31,619 bases of DNA from JBJXDT01 sp046153505 (GTDB lineage: Bacteria > Pseudomonadota > Gammaproteobacteria > Burkholderiales > Methylophilaceae): positions 1-31,619 of the forward strand of contig JBJXDT010000040.1 of assembly GCA_046153505.1 (NCBI GenBank). The letters are read 5' to 3'. The first letter of the stretch is position 1. Every line of letters starts with the position of its first letter. The translations under genes and the position numbers were made by a program. This document shows, in pieces, positions 7,918 through 16,120 of the stretch. The notes below the pieces were generated by a model. That model saw only the letters and a list, made by a program, of their open reading frames with translations. It searched no databases and was not told the DNA's origin.

Positions 7918-8580
7918 ATGAACAAACAATCAGGTTTTACCCTAATAGAACTCGCCATCGTGCTAGTCATTATCGGCTTGCTGCTTGGCGGCGTATTAAG
8001 AGGGCAAGAGCTGATTAATAGTGCCAAAGTTAAAAATATGGCGCGTGACTTCCAAAATGTACAAGTTTATATCTATGGGTATCAAGATAAATTTAAAGCA
8101 ATACCAGGTGACGATGCAGCAGCAGCGGCCCATGTGATTGGAACGCCAGGTGCTACGGCAGCAAATTTAGGTAATGGGGTAATTAATGGTGCATGGAATA
8201 CAACCACAAATGGTGATGAATCTTGTGTGTTTTGGCAGCATGTGCGCTTAGCGGGATTGGCTCCTGGTCCGACAAGTGTAAGTTGCGCAGCAGGAAATAC
8301 CTATCAACCACGTAATGCAGATGGCGGTTTAATAGGCATTCAAAGTGTTACTGGTTTTGGAGATATTAATGTACTTCCAACAGTAGGGGGCATTTCTGGG
8401 GCATATGTAGTCTGTTCTGACTCTATCCTTGGAAAGTTCGCAAAACAATTAGATACAACTTTAGACGATGGTGTGGGTGACACTGGATCAGTTCGTATCC
8501 AAGTGCAAGGTGGGGCAGCCACGAATGGTGTGAATTTACCAGTAGACTCAACACCTTATATGGTTTGTATGTCCTTCTGA
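7918..8580 (+). CDS. Type IV pilin / pseudopilin-like protein with prepilin leader
   Basis: A 220-residue prepilin. The short leader MNKQSG is followed by FTLIEL, the class III processing site where PilD cuts after Gly6 and methylates Phe7. Glu at mature position 5 is present. The hydrophobic helix AIVLVIIGLLLGG leads into an amphipathic segment (GQELINSAKVKNMARDFQNVQ). The globular part holds four Cys (in ESCVFW, VSCAAG, VVCSDS and MVCMSF), enough for two disulfides, and is rich in Gly, Thr and Asn. It stands alone, without other pilus or secretion genes in the window, so major pilin, minor pilin and type II pseudopilin all remain possible. It has its own sigma-54-like promoter and a terminator. 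Confidence 0.88.
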   Translation: MNKQSGFTLIELAIVLVIIGLLLGGVLRGQELINSAKVKNMARDFQNVQVYIYGYQDKFKAIPGDDAAAAAHVIGTPGATAANLGNGVINGAWNTTTNGDESCVFWQHVRLAGLAPGPTSVSCAAGNTYQPRNADGGLIGIQSVTGFGDINVLPTVGGISGAYVVCSDSILGKFAKQLDTTLDDGVGDTGSVRIQVQGGAATNGVNLPVDSTPYMVCMSF

Positions 8581-8600
8581 GCTTAACTGAAGTTTTATGA

Positions 8601-8630
8601 AGCCCGCCTGGTGCGGGCTTTTTGTTTTTT
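8601..8630 (+). terminator. Rho-independent terminator after the pilin-like gene
   Basis: AGCCCGC (8601-8607) pairs with GCGGGCT (8613-8619) around a CTGGT loop and is followed by a T-rich run to 8630. It starts 20 bp after the pilin stop codon and isolates the pilin from the mla operon. Confidence 0.92.
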
Positions 8631-8645
8631 TGCGCGAGTAACCCG

Positions 8646-8674
8646 TTTTGATTTAGAATAGGACAAAATCAAAA
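8646..8674. repeat. Inverted repeat in front of mlaF
   Basis: TTTTGATTT (8646-8654) and AAATCAAAA (8666-8674) are exact reverse complements separated by 11 bp, 22 bp before the mlaF start. There is no T run after it, so a terminator is unlikely. It could be an operator or a leader hairpin of the mla operon. I see no convincing -10 box beside it. Confidence 0.35.
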
Positions 8675-8696
8675 TGACGTGCTAAAAACCTAAAAC

Positions 8697-9515
8697 ATGA
8701 ATCAAAATATCGTCGAAATCGACAATCTTTCGTTTGGCTATAAAGGCCGCATGCTGCACAAAGGCATTAGTATGTCTTTTCCGCGTGGCAAAGTAGTGGC
8801 GATTATGGGCGGCAGCGGCAGCGGTAAAACCACGTTATTACGGCTGATTGGCGGGCAGCTCAAGCCAAAAAAAGGTAAAGTTTGGGTAGATGGCAAGATT
8901 GTGCATGAGCAAGATCGTCAAGGCATCTATGAGTTGCGCCGTAAAATGGGAATGCTTTTTCAGCAGGGCGCACTTTTTACAGATTTGTCAGTTTTTGAGA
9001 ATGTCGCTTTCCCCATGCGTGAGCTTACCGACTTGCCCGAGAGCATGATACATGACTTGGTATTGATGAAGTTGCAGGCGGTTGGCCTGCGTGGCGCACA
9101 TAAACTAATGCCAGCGGAGCTTTCTGGTGGCATGTCGCGGCGCGTTTCTTTGGCGCGCGCAATCGCCCTTGATCCCGATATTATTATGTACGACGAGCCT
9201 TTTGCAGGCTTAGATCCTATCTCTATGGGTGTGATTTGTGATTTGATTCGCACGCTCAACGACGCGCTTGGCGCGACTTCTATTATAGTGACGCATGATG
9301 TGGAAGAAACATTTAGTTTTGCAGATTACATCTACTTTGTCGCCAATGGCGTAGTGGCGGCAGAAGGTACGCCGGACGATCTACGTAACTCTAATCTCCC
9401 TTTTGTGCACCAATTTGTTTATGGGGAGAAAGATGGCCCCGTTCCATTTCATTATGCAGCAGGCGATTATCAGCAAGAGTTGCTTGGTTTTAAAGACGGG
9501 TTGGCAAAGAGATGA
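8697..9515 (+). CDS. mlaF: Phospholipid transport ABC ATPase MlaF
   Basis: A 272-residue ATPase that powers the MlaFEDB inner-membrane complex, which moves phospholipids between the outer and inner membranes to keep outer-membrane lipid asymmetry. Walker A is GGSGSGKT at residues 38-45, the Q loop is FQQGALF near 88-94, the signature is LSGGM at 142-146, Walker B ends in D166-E167 and the switch His is H200. The early F-G-Y-K-G-R-x-L and the ELSGGMSRRVSLARAI wording are typical for MlaF. The stop overlaps the mlaE start by 4 nt (ATGA), indicating translational coupling. It is the first gene of mlaFEDCB. Confidence 0.96.
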   Translation: MNQNIVEIDNLSFGYKGRMLHKGISMSFPRGKVVAIMGGSGSGKTTLLRLIGGQLKPKKGKVWVDGKIVHEQDRQGIYELRRKMGMLFQQGALFTDLSVFENVAFPMRELTDLPESMIHDLVLMKLQAVGLRGAHKLMPAELSGGMSRRVSLARAIALDPDIIMYDEPFAGLDPISMGVICDLIRTLNDALGATSIIVTHDVEETFSFADYIYFVANGVVAAEGTPDDLRNSNLPFVHQFVYGEKDGPVPFHYAAGDYQQELLGFKDGLAKR

Positions 9516-10315
9516 TCCAATCTAGATTGTATGTGAGCATCTTGCGCATTTTAAGTAAATTAGGACAAGACACCATAGACCGCATTTGGCGGCTTGGCGC
9601 AGGAGCACGCCTGTTTTGGCTGACGCTGGCTGCAAGCGGAGAATGTTTGCGCAGACCAAATTTGGTGATTCGTGAGATGTACTACACTGGCGTACTTTCG
9701 CTGATAATTATTTTAGTTTCATCCTTTTTTGTGGGCATGGTGTTGGCGCTTCAAGGTTACATTACCCTGCAAAAATATGGTTCAGCAGAATCCATTGGAG
9801 TGCTAGTGGCGCTGGCCTTGTTGCGCGAACTTGGCCCAGTTGTGACCGCTTTATTGTTCGCAGGCCGTGCAGGCACAGCCATTACCGCTGAAATCGGCTT
9901 GATGAAAACCACAGAACAACTCTCCGCAATGGAAATGATGGCTGTAAACCCTATTTCGCGTGTGCTTGCGCCACGTTTTTGGGCTGGCGTTATTTCTATG
10001 CCGCTACTTGCACTTCTATTTTCAATGGTCGGCATTTTGGGCGGGCATCTAGTGGCGGTGCCGCAGTTGGGTATTGATGCAGGTGCTTTTTGGTCGCAAA
10101 TGCAAGCAAATGTATTTAGCCCAGATATCACGAATGTACTGGTTAAAAGCTTTGTGTTTGGAATTGTTTGCACGATGATTGCGCTGTTTGAAGGCTATGA
10201 TGCGCCACCTACGGCTGAAGGAGTAAGTCGCGCAACAACTAAAACCGTGGTGACATCTTCTTTGGCGGTATTGGGTTTGGATTTTATATTAACTTCTTTG
10301 ATGCTATGGTTGTAA
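9512..10315 (+). CDS. mlaE: Phospholipid ABC transporter permease MlaE
   Basis: A 267-residue inner-membrane permease of the MlaE (DUF140) family. An amphipathic N-terminal stretch (to about residue 50) is followed by five hydrophobic segments. Family motifs include the FVGMVLALQGY region, L-R-E-L-G-P-V-x-T-A-L-L-F-A-G-R-A-G, and E-I-G-x-M-K-x-T-E-Q-x-x-A-M. It forms a dimer at the core of the Mla complex with MlaF, MlaD and MlaB. It overlaps mlaF by 4 nt and precedes mlaD by 24 nt. Confidence 0.96.
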   Translation: MIQSRLYVSILRILSKLGQDTIDRIWRLGAGARLFWLTLAASGECLRRPNLVIREMYYTGVLSLIIILVSSFFVGMVLALQGYITLQKYGSAESIGVLVALALLRELGPVVTALLFAGRAGTAITAEIGLMKTTEQLSAMEMMAVNPISRVLAPRFWAGVISMPLLALLFSMVGILGGHLVAVPQLGIDAGAFWSQMQANVFSPDITNVLVKSFVFGIVCTMIALFEGYDAPPTAEGVSRATTKTVVTSSLAVLGLDFILTSLMLWL

Positions 10316-10339
10316 AAAATTAGATAGGTAAGGTGAGAA

Positions 10340-10885
10340 ATGGAAAGAACAACACTTAATTTATGGGTTGGTATTTTTGTAGCCATGGGCATTGCGGCTT
10401 TGTTTGCGCTTGCAGTAAAAGTGGGTAACTTAGGCAGCTCTGATATTGGACAAACCTATTTACTAACTGCTAATTTTGAAAATATTGGCGGTTTAAAGCC
10501 GCGTGCGCCAGTTAAAAGCGCAGGAGTAGTGGTTGGACGTGTAAGTAATATTAAATTTGACCCTGCAACTTATGAGGCGGTGGTTAGTCTCAATGTTGAT
10601 AAGCGCTATAATTTCCCTAAAGACACGTTCGCAAACATCTATACCGCAGGCTTGCTTGGTGAGCAATATATTGGGTTAGAAGCAGGCGGTGACGAAGATA
10701 CTCTGAAAAATGGTGATAAAATTATGAAAACACAAGATGCAGTTGTGTTGGAAAAAATGATTAGCCAGTTTTTGTATAATAAAGCGTCAGAAAGTAAAGA
10801 TGACGCACCAAAAGCACCTGTAACATCAACCAAAGCAGATGATGATGCGTTAGGTGCAAATCCGCTGGATAGTATTAAAAAGTAA
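10340..10885 (+). CDS. mlaD: MCE-domain substrate-binding protein MlaD
   Basis: A 181-residue protein with one N-terminal membrane anchor (about residues 8-28) and an MCE domain (about 37-120) that contains ANFENIGGLKPRAPVKSAGVVVGRV, the typical start of the fold. Six MlaD subunits make a periplasmic ring on MlaE that passes lipids to MlaC. The conserved segment GLLGEQYIGLEAGG is present. The final ~50 residues are charged and probably disordered. AGGTGAG-type sequence precedes the ATG. Length is normal for the family (E. coli 183). Confidence 0.95.
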   Translation: MERTTLNLWVGIFVAMGIAALFALAVKVGNLGSSDIGQTYLLTANFENIGGLKPRAPVKSAGVVVGRVSNIKFDPATYEAVVSLNVDKRYNFPKDTFANIYTAGLLGEQYIGLEAGGDEDTLKNGDKIMKTQDAVVLEKMISQFLYNKASESKDDAPKAPVTSTKADDDALGANPLDSIKK

Positions 10886-10947
10886 AGTGATAGAGCTAGC
10901 GGTGCCTTAGTTAATCTCGGGGCTTACATTAAATTAGGATTAAAAAA

Positions 10948-11574
10948 ATGATTAAAAATATTTTTGTTGCAGTTATGATGCTTTGTTTTAGTGCTTCAGT
11001 CATGGCTATTGAGGCGCCAGATGTCTTAGTAAAACGTACTGCAGAAGATGTATTGACTGTGGTTAAAACGGATAAAGATATTCAAGCGGGTGATCAGGAT
11101 AAGATATTCGCTTTAGCAGAAGAAAAAATTCTGCCAAATTTTAACTTTGACCGTGTTTCGCGTTTGGTGCTAGGTAAAAACTGGACCAAAGCGACGCCTG
11201 AACAAAAGACAGCGTTTCAAACTGAGTTTCGCACTTTGTTGATTCGTACTTACGCTACCGCGCTTTCAAAATACAAAAATCAAGTCATTGACTACAAGCC
11301 TTTACGCATGGCAGACGGTGCAAACACGGCCACTGTAAAAACACAAATTGTGCAACCAGGCGGCCAGCCAATTGAAGTGGACTACACATTGGCGCGAGAA
11401 ACAGATGCATGGAAAGTGTATGACATTGTGATCGAAGGCGTGAGCTTGGTGACTAATTATCGGGGTCAATTTGCTCAAGAAGTGCGCCAAAATGGCTTGG
11501 ATAGCTTGATTAAAAAGCTGGCGGACAAAAATGCAGCGGCTAAAACAAGCGTGGCTGGTACACCAAAGAATTAA
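10948..11574 (+). CDS. mlaC: Periplasmic phospholipid shuttle MlaC
   Basis: A 208-residue periplasmic protein. The signal peptide has core IFVAVMMLCFSASVMA with cleavage after A20. The mature part follows the MlaC (Ttg2D) pattern: FNFDRVSRLVLGKNWTKATPEQKTAFQTEF, then L-I-R-T-Y-A-x-A-L, and near the C-terminus W-K-V-Y-D-I-V-I-E-G-V-S-L-V-T-N-Y-R. MlaC carries lipid between the outer-membrane MlaA complex and MlaD. The gene starts 62 nt after mlaD and its stop shares one base with the mlaB start. Confidence 0.95.
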   Translation: MIKNIFVAVMMLCFSASVMAIEAPDVLVKRTAEDVLTVVKTDKDIQAGDQDKIFALAEEKILPNFNFDRVSRLVLGKNWTKATPEQKTAFQTEFRTLLIRTYATALSKYKNQVIDYKPLRMADGANTATVKTQIVQPGGQPIEVDYTLARETDAWKVYDIVIEGVSLVTNYRGQFAQEVRQNGLDSLIKKLADKNAAAKTSVAGTPKN

Positions 11575-11855
11575 TGGCAAATATCGTACAATCTGGAAAT
11601 CGCTGGGAAGTTTCTGGCGATGTTGAAATAGACAATGCCAACGCATTGTTACTTGCAAGTAATGCATTGAGTATTTCAAAAGATACGGTTGTAGATTTTG
11701 CAAATGTTACGGAAATTGATACTGGTGCAATTAGCTTGATTTTAGAGTGGAAACGTCGAGCAATTGCAGAAAATAAGCAGTTAAAATTTGTAAATTTATC
11801 GCCAAATCTCGTGAGTTTAACCCAATTATATGGTGTTGCTGAAATGATAAATTAG
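11574..11855 (+). CDS. mlaB: STAS-domain protein MlaB
   Basis: A 93-residue STAS-domain protein that binds MlaF in the cytoplasm and supports ATPase assembly and activity. The conserved loop is EIDTGAISLI with D49-T50-G51, the position that corresponds to the conserved Thr of E. coli MlaB. The start ATG shares its A with the mlaC TAA, so translation is coupled. It is the last gene of the operon and is followed by a strong terminator. mlaA (vacJ), often found inside this cluster in related bacteria, is absent. Confidence 0.9.
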   Translation: MANIVQSGNRWEVSGDVEIDNANALLLASNALSISKDTVVDFANVTEIDTGAISLILEWKRRAIAENKQLKFVNLSPNLVSLTQLYGVAEMIN

Positions 11856-11885
11856 TTTTTTTGTTGCTTGAATTTTGAAGTTACC

Positions 11886-11915
11886 ACCCCATCACTATGA
11901 TGGGGTTTTGTTTTT
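11886..11915 (+). terminator. Rho-independent terminator of the mla operon
   Basis: ACCCCATCA-type stem: CCCCATCA (11887-11894) pairs with TGATGGGG (11898-11905) around a CTA loop, extended by an A-T pair, then TTTTGTTTTT. It lies 30 bp after the mlaB stop. Confidence 0.92.
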
Positions 11916-11962
11916 CTAGATACAGCAATCCCTTTCAATAAAAGTAGTAAAATGAGGCTATC

Positions 11963-12868
11963 TTGACATTTCCAGCCATACAAATAGAGCAAGTCCACAA
12001 GCGCTTTGGTACTCTGCATGCGTTAAAGGGCGTTGATTTGAATATTAACCAAGGCGAGTTTTTTGGCTTACTTGGCCCGAATGGTGCTGGAAAATCTACC
12101 CTAATTAACCTCATTGCAGGTTTGTTAAGACCTAGTGCAGGCAAAATTTCTGTGATGGGGAATGATGTCGTCAATAATTATCAGGCTGCACGCATGGCAC
12201 TTGGTGTTGTGCCGCAGGAGCTTGTTTTTGACCCATTTTTTAATGTGCGCGAAATGCTACGTTTTCAAGCTGGCTATTTTGGCAAAGGCAAAGAAAACGA
12301 CGCTTGGGTGGATGAGGTGATAGAGGCGCTTGGATTGACAGAAAAAGCGCATACCAATATGCGAAAACTTTCTGGCGGCATGAAACGCCGAGCACTCATT
12401 GCGCAAGCACTTGCTCATAAGCCGCCGGTGATAGTGCTTGATGAGCCAACTGCGGGCGTGGATGTGGAGCTACGGCAACTCATGTGGGAGTTTATTAAAA
12501 AACTCAACCGCGAAGGTCACACAATCATTCTAACTACGCACTATTTAGAAGAGGCAGAAACTTTGTGCTCACGCGTAGCAATGATGAAACAAGGCCAAAT
12601 TGTTGCTTTAGACAGCACTGCCAATTTACTTAATAAATTTGCTGGTAAAAATTTGCGCTTGAAATTAGCTCAATCGACTTTGCCAGCAGGGTTGTTGCCG
12701 ATGCTTAAAAATGGTGAAAATGGCATTTTTACCTTAGCCTTAAGTGATTTGGGCCAGGTGGAGTTTGCGCTTAGCGAATTACGAAAAGCCAATATAGCTG
12801 TAGAAGACATGCAGCTGATTGAAGCTGATTTAGAAGACGTATTTTTATCGATTGTAGGTGGCGCATGA
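11963..12868 (+). CDS. yadG: ABC-2 type exporter ATPase (YadG-like)
   Basis: A 301-residue ABC ATPase of the YadG/CcmA-like branch. Walker A is GPNGAGKS at residues 38-45, Q85 lies in VVPQ, the signature is LSGGM at 136-140 and Walker B ends with D160-E161. The C-terminal ~80 residues are the accessory region typical of ABC-2 exporters. The start is a TTG: GAGG at 11954-11957 stands 5 nt before it, and the only nearby ATG (11952) is out of frame. The partner permease overlaps by 4 nt. The substrate is unknown. The position right after mla is common in betaproteobacteria, but I would not infer an Mla role from that. Confidence 0.9.
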   Translation: MTFPAIQIEQVHKRFGTLHALKGVDLNINQGEFFGLLGPNGAGKSTLINLIAGLLRPSAGKISVMGNDVVNNYQAARMALGVVPQELVFDPFFNVREMLRFQAGYFGKGKENDAWVDEVIEALGLTEKAHTNMRKLSGGMKRRALIAQALAHKPPVIVLDEPTAGVDVELRQLMWEFIKKLNREGHTIILTTHYLEEAETLCSRVAMMKQGQIVALDSTANLLNKFAGKNLRLKLAQSTLPAGLLPMLKNGENGIFTLALSDLGQVEFALSELRKANIAVEDMQLIEADLEDVFLSIVGGA

Positions 12869-13641
12869 GTTTAGTTAAGCAAGAGTGGCGCGGCACTTAC
12901 ACGCTTTTTAAAAAAGAAGTGTTCCGATTTTGGCGTGTGGCATTTCAAACCATTGCTTCACCTGTGCTCAGCGCACTGCTCTATTTGCTGATTTTCTCGC
13001 ATGCTTTGAGCGGGCATGTAGAGGTGTATAAGGGTGTGGAATATACCTCATTTTTAATTCCTGGTCTTATTATGATGTCGCTTTTGCAAAATGCCTTTGC
13101 CAATAGCTCTTCAAGTTTGGTGCAATCAAAAGTCATGGGAAGTATCGTTTTTGTGCTACTTACACCACTCACATACTTACAGTTTTTTGTCGCATTTTTA
13201 GCCGCTTCTATTGTTCGTGGACTTATGGTTGGCTTGAGTATTTACTTTGTGGCTATTTGGTTTGTTCCAGTGCCTGTTACACATTTTGGCTGGATATTCA
13301 CATTTGCATTTCTAGGAAGCGCGCTATTGGGTACCTTTGGCATTATTGCGGGCATTTGGTCGGATAAATTTGACCAAATGGCGGCATTTCAGAATTTTGT
13401 AATAATGCCACTCACATTTTTGTCAGGCGTTTTTTACTCAATTCATTCTTTACCGCATGTTTGGCAAGTCATTTCAAAATTCAATCCATTTTTCTACATG
13501 ATTGATGGTTTTAGATATGGATTTTTTGGCCAAGGTGATATTTCACCTTGGTGGAGTTTGCTTGTGGTATCGACGTTTTTACTCGGGTTAGCATGGCTGG
13601 CCTTAAAAATGTTAAAATCCGGCTATAAATTAAGAGGTTAG
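12865..13641 (+). CDS. yadH: ABC-2 type exporter permease (YadH-like)
   Basis: A 258-residue ABC-2 permease with six predicted membrane helices. The N-terminal TLFKKEVFRFWRVAFQTIASPVL and the central signature region around PLTFLSGVFYSIHSLP, then K-F-N-P-F-F-Y-M-I-D-G-F-R, match the YadH family. It works with the preceding ATPase, whose stop overlaps this start (ATGA). The bolA gene begins 1 nt after its stop, so the transport pair and bolA are probably on one transcript. Confidence 0.92.
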   Translation: MSLVKQEWRGTYTLFKKEVFRFWRVAFQTIASPVLSALLYLLIFSHALSGHVEVYKGVEYTSFLIPGLIMMSLLQNAFANSSSSLVQSKVMGSIVFVLLTPLTYLQFFVAFLAASIVRGLMVGLSIYFVAIWFVPVPVTHFGWIFTFAFLGSALLGTFGIIAGIWSDKFDQMAAFQNFVIMPLTFLSGVFYSIHSLPHVWQVISKFNPFFYMIDGFRYGFFGQGDISPWWSLLVVSTFLLGLAWLALKMLKSGYKLRG

Positions 13642-13642
13642 T

Positions 13643-13888
13643 ATGTTAAGCGCAACGCAGCTAGAGCAATACATTAAGCAAGGCTTGGTTTGTGACCATA
13701 TTAAAGTATTGGGTGATGATGGTACGCATTTTGAGGCAGTGATTGTTAGCCCAGCATTTGAAGGCAAAAATATGGTGCAACAACATCAGCTGGTATATGG
13801 CGCCTTAGGCGATAGAATGCGCGCCGAGATACACGCACTAAGCATGAAAACATATTCGCCAAGTAAATGGCAAGAAATTAATCAATAA
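13643..13888 (+). CDS. ibaG: BolA family protein (IbaG/YrbA type)
   Basis: An 81-residue BolA-fold protein. Family features are the early helix, the G-D-D-G-T-H-F-E-A-V-I-V-S strand pair with a conserved His, F-E-G-K-x-x-V-Q-Q-H-Q-L-V-Y, and the ending M-K-T-Y-S-P. This wording, and the position upstream of murA, match IbaG rather than BolA itself. BolA/IbaG proteins bind monothiol glutaredoxins and share a [2Fe-2S] cluster. Here the partner glutaredoxin is the very next gene, 11 nt away. Confidence 0.92.
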   Translation: MLSATQLEQYIKQGLVCDHIKVLGDDGTHFEAVIVSPAFEGKNMVQQHQLVYGALGDRMRAEIHALSMKTYSPSKWQEINQ

Positions 13889-13899
13889 GGATTGTAAAT

Positions 13900-14211
13900 A
13901 TGGATACACAAGCAAAAATTAAAGAAACAGTTACTAACAATAATGTGGTGCTTTTTATGAAAGGTAGCCCTAAGTTTCCGCAGTGCGGCTTTTCAAATTT
14001 AGCCACGCAAATTTTAGATGCCTGCGGTGCGCATTATGAGGCAGTAGACGTCCTTCAAGACCAAGATATTCGCGAGGGCATTAAGCAATACGCCAACTGG
14101 CCAACTATTCCGCAGCTTTATATTAAAGGTGAGTTTGTTGGCGGTTCAGATATTATGCGTGCGATGTATGAAAGTGGCGAGCTGCAAGCGGCACTAGATG
14201 GGGCGAAATAG
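13900..14211 (+). CDS. grxD: Monothiol glutaredoxin (Grx4/GrxD family)
   Basis: A 103-residue monothiol glutaredoxin that carries or transfers [2Fe-2S] clusters. The active site is C29-G-F-S32, preceded by the family motif V-V-L-F-M-K-G-S-P. Glutathione-binding elements are visible in NWPTIPQLYIKGEFVGGSDI. It lies between ibaG and murA, and its TAG stop is directly followed by the murA TTG start. Pairing with the neighbouring IbaG in an Fe-S complex is expected from the family. Confidence 0.95.
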   Translation: MDTQAKIKETVTNNNVVLFMKGSPKFPQCGFSNLATQILDACGAHYEAVDVLQDQDIREGIKQYANWPTIPQLYIKGEFVGGSDIMRAMYESGELQAALDGAK

Positions 14212-15477
14212 TTGGATAAATTATTGATAGAAGGTGGCGCAAGACTGAATGGTGAAATTACTATCTCAGGCGCTAAAAATGCGGCGCTCCCTATATTGTG
14301 TGCTTCTTTATTGGCAGAAACCCCACTCACGCTTACTAGTTTGCCTGCCTTAAAGGATGTGGCGACAACGCTGCATTTGCTCGATACCATGGGCATTAAA
14401 GTGGTGAAACAAGGCGCACAAGTAATTTTAGATGCAAGTGATGTGCAGTCTTTTGAGGCGACATATGAAATGGTCAAAACCATGCGTGCCTCTATCTTGG
14501 TTCTCGGGCCATTACTAGCACGATTTGGTACGGCGCGTGTTTCTTTGCCTGGCGGTTGTGCTATTGGTTCTCGCCCAGTCGATTTGCACATTAAAGGCTT
14601 GCAAGCCATGGGCGCGGCTATTCATATCACGCATGGATATATTCAAGCCAGCACATTGCATTTACCTAATCGCCGTTTACAAGGTGCCAAATATTACATG
14701 GATTTGGTGACAGTAACGGGCACAGAAAATTTGATGATGGCCGCAACCTTGGCAGAAGGTACTACGATTTTAGAAAATTCTGCTAAAGAGCCGGAGGTGG
14801 TAGATTTGGCGCAATGTCTCAATAAAATGGGCGCTAAAATTAAAGGAGCGGGTACTGACACCATCACCATTGAAGGCGTGGATCGTTTAACTGGCGCAAC
14901 CCATAACATTGTTTGCGATCGTATTGAAGCAGGCACATATATGGTAGCCGCTGCCATGACAGGCGGAAGTGTAACCATGAAAAATGCACGCCCAGACTTA
15001 TTAGAAGCAGTGATTGAAAAACTTCGTGAGGCAGGGGCAGAAGTGAATCATACCAGCGATACGATTACAGTGAAAAGTACTGGTAAGCTTAAGGCGGTGA
15101 ATATCCGTACAGCGCCACACCCCGCTTTCCCTACCGATATGCAAGCGCAATTTATGGCCATGAATACCGTTGCAGAAGGTGTTTCTACCACGGTAGAAAC
15201 CATTTTTGAAAACCGCTTTATGCATGTGCAAGAATTGCAGCGCATGGGAGCAGATATTAACGTTGAAGGCAATACTGCTTTGGTAAAAGGCATTGCTAAG
15301 CTAGAAGGTGCCAACGTGATGGCGACCGATTTACGCGCTTCTGCAGGTTTGGTGCTGGCTGGTTTGGTAGCGGATGGTGAAACGGTAATTGACCGTATTT
15401 ATCATCTAGACCGTGGCTATGAATTGCTCGAAGAAAAACTAACTCAATTAGGCGCAAAAGTGCGTCGTTGCCATTAA
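14212..15477 (+). CDS. murA: UDP-N-acetylglucosamine 1-carboxyvinyltransferase MurA
   Basis: A 421-residue enzyme for the first committed step of peptidoglycan synthesis, transfer of enolpyruvate from PEP to UDP-GlcNAc. The catalytic Cys is C116 in LPGGCAIGSRPVDLH, the fosfomycin target. K22-N23 in SGAKNAALPIL are the conserved substrate-binding residues. The start is a TTG at 14212, immediately after the grxD stop. The first residues (MDKLLIEGGARLNGEI) match the family N-terminus exactly, and no ATG in frame would preserve it. Zero spacing to grxD suggests coupled translation. hisG follows after 4 nt. Confidence 0.96.
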   Translation: MDKLLIEGGARLNGEITISGAKNAALPILCASLLAETPLTLTSLPALKDVATTLHLLDTMGIKVVKQGAQVILDASDVQSFEATYEMVKTMRASILVLGPLLARFGTARVSLPGGCAIGSRPVDLHIKGLQAMGAAIHITHGYIQASTLHLPNRRLQGAKYYMDLVTVTGTENLMMAATLAEGTTILENSAKEPEVVDLAQCLNKMGAKIKGAGTDTITIEGVDRLTGATHNIVCDRIEAGTYMVAAAMTGGSVTMKNARPDLLEAVIEKLREAGAEVNHTSDTITVKSTGKLKAVNIRTAPHPAFPTDMQAQFMAMNTVAEGVSTTVETIFENRFMHVQELQRMGADINVEGNTALVKGIAKLEGANVMATDLRASAGLVLAGLVADGETVIDRIYHLDRGYELLEEKLTQLGAKVRRCH

Positions 15478-15481
15478 CACT

Positions 15482-16120
15482 ATGATTACTATTGCATTAA
15501 GTAAAGGTCGTATCTTTGAAGAAACCACGCCACTTTTAGCGGCGGCGGGTATTCGCGCTTTGGAAGACCCCGAATCTTCACGCAAACTCATTCTGCCAAC
15601 CAATCGAGAGGATGTGCGCTTAATTATTGTGCGTGCTTCTGATGTGCCAACTTACGTGCAATATGGCGCAGCAGATTTGGGCATTGCTGGCAAGGATGTG
15701 CTTGATGAGCATGGTGGCGAAGGGTTGTATCAGCCTTTGGATTTGAATATTGCGAAATGCAAAATGATGGTGGCTGTGCGCGAAGGCTTCGATTATGAAG
15801 CGAGCATTCGCCAAGGTGCACGTTTAAAAGTCGTGACCAAGTATGTAAAAACTGCGCGTGAGCACTTTGCCAGTAAAGGAATGCATGTCGATTTAATCAA
15901 ACTGTATGGCTCGATGGAGCTTGGGCCGTTGGTTGGTCTTGCCGATGCAATTGTGGATTTGGTGAGTACTGGCGGAACTTTACGTGCCAACAACCTCAAA
16001 GCAGTAGAGCATATTGCAGATATTAGTTCGCGCTTGATTGTGAATCAGGCATCGCACAAATTAAATAGAACTCAGTTGCAACCAATTATGGATGCATTTT
16101 CTTCTGCAGTAAAGAAATAA
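15482..16120 (+). CDS. hisG: ATP phosphoribosyltransferase, short form HisG
   Basis: A 212-residue enzyme that joins ATP and PRPP, the first and feedback-controlled step of histidine synthesis. Motifs are IALSKGRIFEE at the start, ASDVPTYVQYGAADLGIAGKD, and the PRPP loop region ADAIVDLVSTGGTLRANNL. It ends without the ~80-residue C-terminal regulatory domain of long HisG, so this is the short form that needs HisZ (a HisRS-like subunit) for activity and histidine inhibition. hisZ is not in this window. The stop overlaps the hisD start by one base. Confidence 0.96.
   Translation: MITIALSKGRIFEETTPLLAAAGIRALEDPESSRKLILPTNREDVRLIIVRASDVPTYVQYGAADLGIAGKDVLDEHGGEGLYQPLDLNIAKCKMMVAVREGFDYEASIRQGARLKVVTKYVKTAREHFASKGMHVDLIKLYGSMELGPLVGLADAIVDLVSTGGTLRANNLKAVEHIADISSRLIVNQASHKLNRTQLQPIMDAFSSAVKK

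Noticed and set aside
9757..10173. 138-codon open frame opposite mlaE
   Set aside because: Antisense shadow of a well-conserved gene, with low-complexity Ser/Ala/Pro composition and no start signal.
14118..14609. 163-codon open frame opposite grxD and murA
   Set aside because: Shadow of two confidently identified genes; composition is not protein-like.
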